Origin: Rhizobiaceae bacterium
Lineage (GTDB): Bacteria > Pseudomonadota > Alphaproteobacteria > Rhizobiales > Rhizobiaceae
Assembly: GCA_023953845.1 (NCBI GenBank)
Contig: JAMLJC010000001.1
Location: 2,418,001-2,482,000, forward strand
DNA: 64,000 nt
Direction: 5' to 3'
Part shown: positions 59,621-64,000 of the stretch, piece after piece
Numbering within the stretch: position 1 is the first letter of the stretch
How the letters are laid out: the number at the start of each line of letters is the position of its first letter
The notes under the pieces: generated by a model
Told to the model about the DNA's origin: nothing
The model's input: the letters and a program-made list of their open reading frames with translations, nothing else
The model's database searches: none
Translations under genes and position numbers: made by a program

Positions 59621-60664
59621 ATGATCAGACTTCCGGTCAGCCACGACAGCACGGCGGACATCATCCCGATCTTTCGCGAGGGGTTGAAGCAGTCGCGTGT
59701 CGCGCCGGGCGAGAAGGTGGTGATCTATGCCGACAGCTTCACCAATCCCGTCTATGCGCCGGCCTTCATGGCGGCCGCGCGCGATCTCGGCGCGCAGGCC
59801 TTCGCCATGACGCAGCCGCTCATCAATGCCGACGCGTCGAACAGCATCGGCCGCGCCAATCCGCAGCCCTTGATGATCGAGGTGATGAAGCAGGCGGATT
59901 TCGTCGTCGATGTGTCGACGGGCGGCATGCTCTACTCCAACGACCACGAGGCGATCCTGGCCACCGGCACGCGCATCCTGCGGGTGCGCGAGCCCGAGGA
60001 CATTCTGTTGCGGCTGATGCCCAGCAATGACGTGAAGGATCGCGCCGAGCGCGGCGTGGCCCGCTACAAGGACGTCCGCAAGGTGCACGTCACGTCGAAG
60101 GACGGCACCGACCTCGTCATGGAGAAGGGCGGTCGGGCGGCCTCCAACCAGTACGGCATGGCGGACAGCGCCGGCCGCTGGGACCACTGGGGCACGGGTC
60201 TCGTCTGCACGACTGTTGAGGAGGAGACCGTGGAGGGCCTTCTGGTCCTGTCGCCGGGCGATATTCTTTTCCCGTTCGAGCGCTATGTCACGGAACCCCT
60301 GAGAATCCATTTCGAGACGGGTTCCGCCCGTCGCATCGAAGGCGGACGCGAGGCCGTCATGCTGGAAACCCTGCTTGAAAGCCGCGGCGACGAAGGCGCG
60401 CGCCGCCTGTCGCATATCGGCTGGGGCGTCGAGCATCGCGCCGCATGGGACACGATGTCGATGCGCGGCTGGGACAATGCCGGCGGCGTCGAGGCGCGTT
60501 CCTGCTATGGCAACGTGCTTCTGGCGATAGGCGAGAATCGCGATCTCGGCGGCAAGAATCCGTCGCGTCTGCATATCGACATGGCGCTTCGCAACAAGCG
60601 CCTCGAACTCGACGGCATGCCGATCGTGGATTGCTGCAAGTTCATCGACGGGTCGGTGGCCTGA
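59621..60664 (+). CDS. NicX-like dioxygenase (2,5-dihydroxypyridine 5,6-dioxygenase family)
   Basis: 347 residues, the length of NicX. Aligning from memory with Pseudomonas NicX, the blocks GMADSAGRWDHWGTGLVCTT, EGLLVLSPGDILFPFERY, SHIGWGVEHRAAWDTM, GNVLLAIGENRDLGGKNPS and LHIDMALRN correspond. The iron ligands reported for NicX (His265, His318, Asp320) fall at the same numbers here (SHIGWG and LHID). The known reaction opens 2,5-dihydroxypyridine to N-formylmaleamate. Substrate identity could differ, since overall identity looks moderate. It is the first gene of the unit with the molybdenum hydroxylase, which would supply the hydroxylated ring. Confidence 0.82.
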   Translation: MIRLPVSHDSTADIIPIFREGLKQSRVAPGEKVVIYADSFTNPVYAPAFMAAARDLGAQAFAMTQPLINADASNSIGRANPQPLMIEVMKQADFVVDVSTGGMLYSNDHEAILATGTRILRVREPEDILLRLMPSNDVKDRAERGVARYKDVRKVHVTSKDGTDLVMEKGGRAASNQYGMADSAGRWDHWGTGLVCTTVEEETVEGLLVLSPGDILFPFERYVTEPLRIHFETGSARRIEGGREAVMLETLLESRGDEGARRLSHIGWGVEHRAAWDTMSMRGWDNAGGVEARSCYGNVLLAIGENRDLGGKNPSRLHIDMALRNKRLELDGMPIVDCCKFIDGSVA

Positions 60665-60669
60665 GGCCG

Positions 60670-62991
60670 ATGGCCATCGGCGCGCCGATCCTGCGGGTAG
60701 AGGACGAGCGCTTCCTGCGCGGGGAAGGGCGTTTCGTCGCGGACATCGCCATGCCGTTCATGCTGGAGGCGCATGTCCTGCGCAGTCCCTACGCGCATGC
60801 GCTGATAGGCGGGATCGATCTCGACGCGGCATTGGCGCTCGACGGCGTGTACGCGATCCTGACCGCCCGGGATCTGCCAGAGGACCTGCCGCCGATCCCC
60901 TGCCGCATACCGACGCATGGCGATCTTGGCCCCTATCTCCAGTACCCGCTGGCGAAAGACCGGGTGCGCTATGTCGGCGAGCCGGTGGCTCTGATCGTGG
61001 CGAAGAGCCGCGCCGTGGCGGAAGACGCGGCGGAACTGATCGATATCGACTTCGAGCCGCTGCCTGCGGTGACGGACCCGGAAGTCGGGATGACGCCGGA
61101 CGCCGAGGCGATCCATGACAAGGGAAACCTTGCAGGACGCTGGGGCTTCGATCTCGGCGATGTCACCGGCGCGCTGCGTGACGCTGCCTTCAAGGTGAGC
61201 GAGAGCTTTTCGGTTCAGCGCCACACCGCCATGCCGATGGAAACGCGCGGCCTGCTGGCCGTCTACGACGTCGGGCGTGATCTTCTCGACATCCACGGCC
61301 CGACCAAGGTCGTCCATACCAACCGCAACGTGCTCGCCGCCATGCTGAAGATGGGCGAGGCGCAGATCCGGATGATTGAGCCGGATGTCGGCGGCAGCTT
61401 CGGCGCGCGCGGCGAGTTCTATCCGGAGGATTTCCTCATCCCCTTCGCGGCGATCCGGATGCGTCGCCCGGTGCGCTGGATCGAGGATCGCGTCGAGCAT
61501 TTCGCGGCGATCAACCACTCGCGCGACTGCACCTTCGACGTGACGGTCTCGGCCGACGCCGACGGCATCGTCACGGCTTTCGACGTGCGCCTCGTTACCG
61601 ACATGGGCGCCTATATCCGCACGCATGGCGACGTCGTTCCCTCGCATGCCGCCGCCTCGTTTCCCGGCCCCTACAGGGTGCGCAACTACCGCATCGACGC
61701 GATGACGGTGATGACGAACAAGACGCCGACGGGGACTTATCGCGCGCCGGGCATGTTCGAGGCGAATTTCGCCCGCGAGCGCATACTCGACCGGCTGGCG
61801 AGGAAGATCGGCATCGATCCGGCCGAACTCCGGCGCCGGAACCTCATCCTGCCCGAAGAGATGCCGTGGCATGTCGGAACGGAGAGCGTGAAACGGCCGA
61901 CGATCTTCGACTCGGGTAATTTTCCGTTCGTCTTCGAAAAGGCGCTGGCCGCGAGCGGCTGGAACGAGCCCTACGAACGCGAGGCCGACGGGCTGCTGCG
62001 CGGACGCGGCATGTGCGCGCTGGTCGAGCCGTCGGGACTAGGGCCTTTCGAGGGCATGCGCATTGAGGTCGACCAGCACGGCAAGGCGCACATATTCAGC
62101 GGATCGAGCAATCAGGGGCAGGGGCACGAGACGGTGCTGGCGCAGATCGCCGCCGAAATCCTGACCCTTCCGATCGAGAAGATCCGCGTCCGCCACGGCG
62201 ACACGGGCATCATCACCTTCGGTGGCGGCACCTATGCCAGCCGGACGGCCGTGCTGGGCGGCAACGCGGTCTACAGCGCCGCCATCGGCGTAAGGGAGAA
62301 GGCGCTGCAGGCGGCGAGCCGCAGGTTCGGCATTCCCGTCGACGAGTTGAGCCTGCGGGACGGCGACATCTGGCACGGACAGAAGAACGCACCTGTTGCC
62401 TCGCTCGGCGACATTGCGCGCATGCTGATGCCCGGCAATCCCGAACTGCTGAAGCCGCCCTCGGACATCAACATGGCCGACAGCGACGGTCTCGTCGTGA
62501 CCTCCTACGTGCGCGGCGTGCCCGCCGGCGCGGCCGTCTTCGCCGTCCACGTCGCCGACGTCCTGGTCGATCCCGAAACGGGCGACACCAGGGTCGAGAA
62601 TTATTTCGTCGCCTGCGACGTGGGACGGCAGCTCAACCCGCTGATCGTGGAGGGGCAGATCGTCGGCGGCGTCGCGCAAGGGCTCGGCGGCGCGTTTCTC
62701 GAGGAACTCACCTACGCCGGGGACGGCCAGCTCACCACCGGCACTTTCGCCGACTATCTGATGCCCAACGTCTACAACATGCCGCCAGTCCGCACGCTGG
62801 TGCTGGAGGAGGCGAAGGCGCCCGGTAACGTGCTCGGAGTGAAAGGCGTCGGAGAGGTCGGCCCGTCGGGCGTGGCCGCCGCCGTCGGCAACGCCATTGC
62901 CGACGCGCTCGGAGCGTCTTCGGGCCTCAACCGTCTGCCGCTGACGCCGGAACGCGTGCTGCAAGCCACGGGGTTTGCGAGCGCGCCATGA
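60670..62991 (+). CDS. Molybdenum hydroxylase large (Mo-cofactor) subunit
   Basis: 773 residues from the ATG at 60670, 5 bases after the NicX-like stop. Xanthine oxidase/CoxL family: VRYVGEPVALIVAKSRAVAE, EPDVGGSFGARGEFYPEDF, KTPTGTYRAPGMFEANFARE, FSGSSNQGQGHETVLAQIA and the active-site Glu in GVKGVGEVGPSG (about residue 726). It inserts a water-derived OH into an electron-poor heterocycle. No CoxL-specific VAYRCSFR-like loop was seen, so a CO dehydrogenase role is unlikely; an N-heteroaromatic hydroxylase fits better. The stop overlaps the FAD-subunit gene (ATGA). Confidence 0.9.
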   Translation: MAIGAPILRVEDERFLRGEGRFVADIAMPFMLEAHVLRSPYAHALIGGIDLDAALALDGVYAILTARDLPEDLPPIPCRIPTHGDLGPYLQYPLAKDRVRYVGEPVALIVAKSRAVAEDAAELIDIDFEPLPAVTDPEVGMTPDAEAIHDKGNLAGRWGFDLGDVTGALRDAAFKVSESFSVQRHTAMPMETRGLLAVYDVGRDLLDIHGPTKVVHTNRNVLAAMLKMGEAQIRMIEPDVGGSFGARGEFYPEDFLIPFAAIRMRRPVRWIEDRVEHFAAINHSRDCTFDVTVSADADGIVTAFDVRLVTDMGAYIRTHGDVVPSHAAASFPGPYRVRNYRIDAMTVMTNKTPTGTYRAPGMFEANFARERILDRLARKIGIDPAELRRRNLILPEEMPWHVGTESVKRPTIFDSGNFPFVFEKALAASGWNEPYEREADGLLRGRGMCALVEPSGLGPFEGMRIEVDQHGKAHIFSGSSNQGQGHETVLAQIAAEILTLPIEKIRVRHGDTGIITFGGGTYASRTAVLGGNAVYSAAIGVREKALQAASRRFGIPVDELSLRDGDIWHGQKNAPVASLGDIARMLMPGNPELLKPPSDINMADSDGLVVTSYVRGVPAGAAVFAVHVADVLVDPETGDTRVENYFVACDVGRQLNPLIVEGQIVGGVAQGLGGAFLEELTYAGDGQLTTGTFADYLMPNVYNMPPVRTLVLEEAKAPGNVLGVKGVGEVGPSGVAAAVGNAIADALGASSGLNRLPLTPERVLQATGFASAP

Positions 62992-63863
62992 AGCCTGCAC
63001 CCTTCGACTATCATGCACCCGAGACGATCCAGGGCGCGCTCGAACTGCTCGATCGCCACGGTTCCGACGCGCGCGTCATCGCGGGCGGACAGAGTCTGGT
63101 GCCGATGCTGGCCCTTCGGCTCGCGCGTCCGGAGGTGCTTGTCGATCTCAACCGTATCCCGGAGCTGGCGGGCATTCGTGATTGCGGCGGTACGATCCGG
63201 ATCGGCGCGATGACCCGGCAGGCTCACGCGCTGGCGTCGCCGCTGCTGCGCGATCGCCTGCCCCTTCTCGGATACGGATTGTACAATGTCGGTCACCCGC
63301 CCACCCGTGCGCGCGGCACGATCGGCGGCAGTGTCTCGCATGCCGACCCGGCCGCCGAAACTCCGGCGGTCATGCTGGCCTACGATGCGCGCATGGTGCT
63401 GGCGGGCAAAAGCGGAACGCGCACCGTCGATGTTGCGGATTTCATGCTCGGCACGTTCGAGACCTGCATCGAGGAAGGCGAGATCCTGACGGAGATCGTC
63501 GTGGATGTGCCGCCGGCAGAGGGCACGGCCTTCGTCGAGCTGTCGCGTCGCAAGGGAGATTTCGCCATGGCGTCGGCCGCCGCGCGCATGCGGCTGAACG
63601 AGGACGGCGCCTGCGCATCGGCCCGTCTCGTCATCGGCGCTGTGGCACCCGTGCCGCTGCGCTTCGACGCCGTGACCGATGCGCTGACAGGACAGGTCGT
63701 CACCGAAGGTCTTCTGCGCGAAGCGGTGTCGCTGATCGACCTTGAACGGTTCGAGTTCGACAATCCGGATATCAGCCTCGCCTATCGCCGGCATATCGGG
63801 CCTGTGCTGGCGCGTCGCGCCCTGATGCAGGCCTTCGAGCGGGCCGGGGAGCGCCGGTCATGA
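62988..63863 (+). CDS. Molybdenum hydroxylase medium (FAD) subunit
   Basis: 291 residues. CoxM-type FAD-binding subunit: FDYHAPETIQGALELLDRHG at the N-terminus, VIAGGQSLVPMLALRLARPE (FAD pyrophosphate loop) and ARGTIGGSVSHADPAAETPA (second FAD loop). It passes electrons from the iron-sulfur subunit to an acceptor. ATGA overlaps on both sides give fixed stoichiometry with the L and S subunits. Confidence 0.93.
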   Translation: MKPAPFDYHAPETIQGALELLDRHGSDARVIAGGQSLVPMLALRLARPEVLVDLNRIPELAGIRDCGGTIRIGAMTRQAHALASPLLRDRLPLLGYGLYNVGHPPTRARGTIGGSVSHADPAAETPAVMLAYDARMVLAGKSGTRTVDVADFMLGTFETCIEEGEILTEIVVDVPPAEGTAFVELSRRKGDFAMASAAARMRLNEDGACASARLVIGAVAPVPLRFDAVTDALTGQVVTEGLLREAVSLIDLERFEFDNPDISLAYRRHIGPVLARRALMQAFERAGERRS

Positions 63864-64000
63864 AGATGCACGACCTCGAGCTTTCGGTGAACGGACAGTC
63901 GGTCTCGCTGCGGGTGGAGCCGCGCCAGACGCTCGCCGACGCGTTGCGCGGAACGCTGGGCCTGACCGGCACGCATCTCGGCTGCGAGCACGGCGTCTGC
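63860..64000 (+). CDS. Molybdenum hydroxylase small [2Fe-2S] subunit, N-terminal part
   Basis: 47 codons are visible before the right edge. LELSVNGQSVSLRVEPRQTL and LTGTHLGCEHGVC match the plant-type [2Fe-2S] domain of CoxS-like subunits; the two Cys of LGCEHGVC are the first cluster ligands. The start overlaps the FAD-subunit stop. Further pathway genes probably follow outside the window. Confidence 0.93.
   Translation, partial: MKMHDLELSVNGQSVSLRVEPRQTLADALRGTLGLTGTHLGCEHGVC

Noticed and set aside
60670..64000. Carbon monoxide dehydrogenase (coxLMS) identity for the Mo hydroxylase
   Set aside because: The large subunit lacks the Cys-containing active loop of form I CoxL as far as I can see, and the gene context (NicX-like, amidase) points to heterocycle hydroxylation.

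Overview
The window is GC-rich DNA of an alphaproteobacterium, most likely a soil or plant-associated member of the Hyphomicrobiales (Mesorhizobium/Phyllobacteriaceae-like). This rests on the rhizobial imp-type type VI secretion genes, the DUF1036 protein, the matA/matB pair and a degenerate palindromic repeat of the rhizobial type. No rRNA, tRNA, IS element, phage or CRISPR array was seen. The genus is inference only.

Bases 1-30,100 hold a type VI secretion system (T6SS). The 5' end of vgrG runs off the left edge. Next come an OmpA-like protein and a + strand operon tssA-tssB-tssC-hcp-tssE-tssF-tssG-clpV. A - strand operon tssK-tssL-tssM-tagF-pppA-ppkA encodes the membrane complex and the threonine-phosphorylation switch. 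Between these halves sits an island I have not seen described with T6SS: a membrane-anchored M23 endopeptidase/lytic transglycosylase and a DUF1036 protein (- strand), then a small secreted protein, an ExbB/TolQ channel, two ExbD/TolR proteins and a TonB-like transducer (+ strand). The transducer has the S-x3-H transmembrane motif of TonB but no TonB C-terminal domain. Its C-terminal domain instead resembles the extracytoplasmic domain of the neighbouring kinase PpkA (GG-x0-1-CF ... QC). This suggests a proton-motive-force-driven module that acts on, or senses together with, the T6SS kinase. No fha or tssJ gene is visible. A secreted caspase-like protein follows tssK.

Bases 30,600-33,800 carry an autotransporter with SGG-type passenger repeats and a small orphan protein resembling peptidoglycan-binding modules.

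Bases 34,150-64,000 form a catabolic region of six transcription units. They include a polyamine-type ABC importer with one permease fused to its ATPase, and a taurine/nitrate-type ABC importer with a nitronate monooxygenase, an NDP-forming acyl-CoA synthetase and a MaoC hydratase. They also include DUF1116 with malonyl-CoA decarboxylase and synthetase, an amidase and a CoxG protein, an amidohydrolase/class II aldolase/2-hydroxyacid dehydrogenase set, and a GMC oxidoreductase/enoyl-CoA hydratase/flavin reductase set. The last unit has a NicX-type (2,5-dihydroxypyridine dioxygenase family) enzyme followed by a three-subunit molybdenum hydroxylase that runs off the right edge. One LysR regulator lies at 58,541-59,482. 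A 15-bp LysR-type box (T-N11-A; consensus about GCT-ATNNCYGNNGGYWAT) occurs upstream of all six units, so the region reads as a single LysR regulon for uptake and breakdown of an unidentified, probably N-heteroaromatic, compound.
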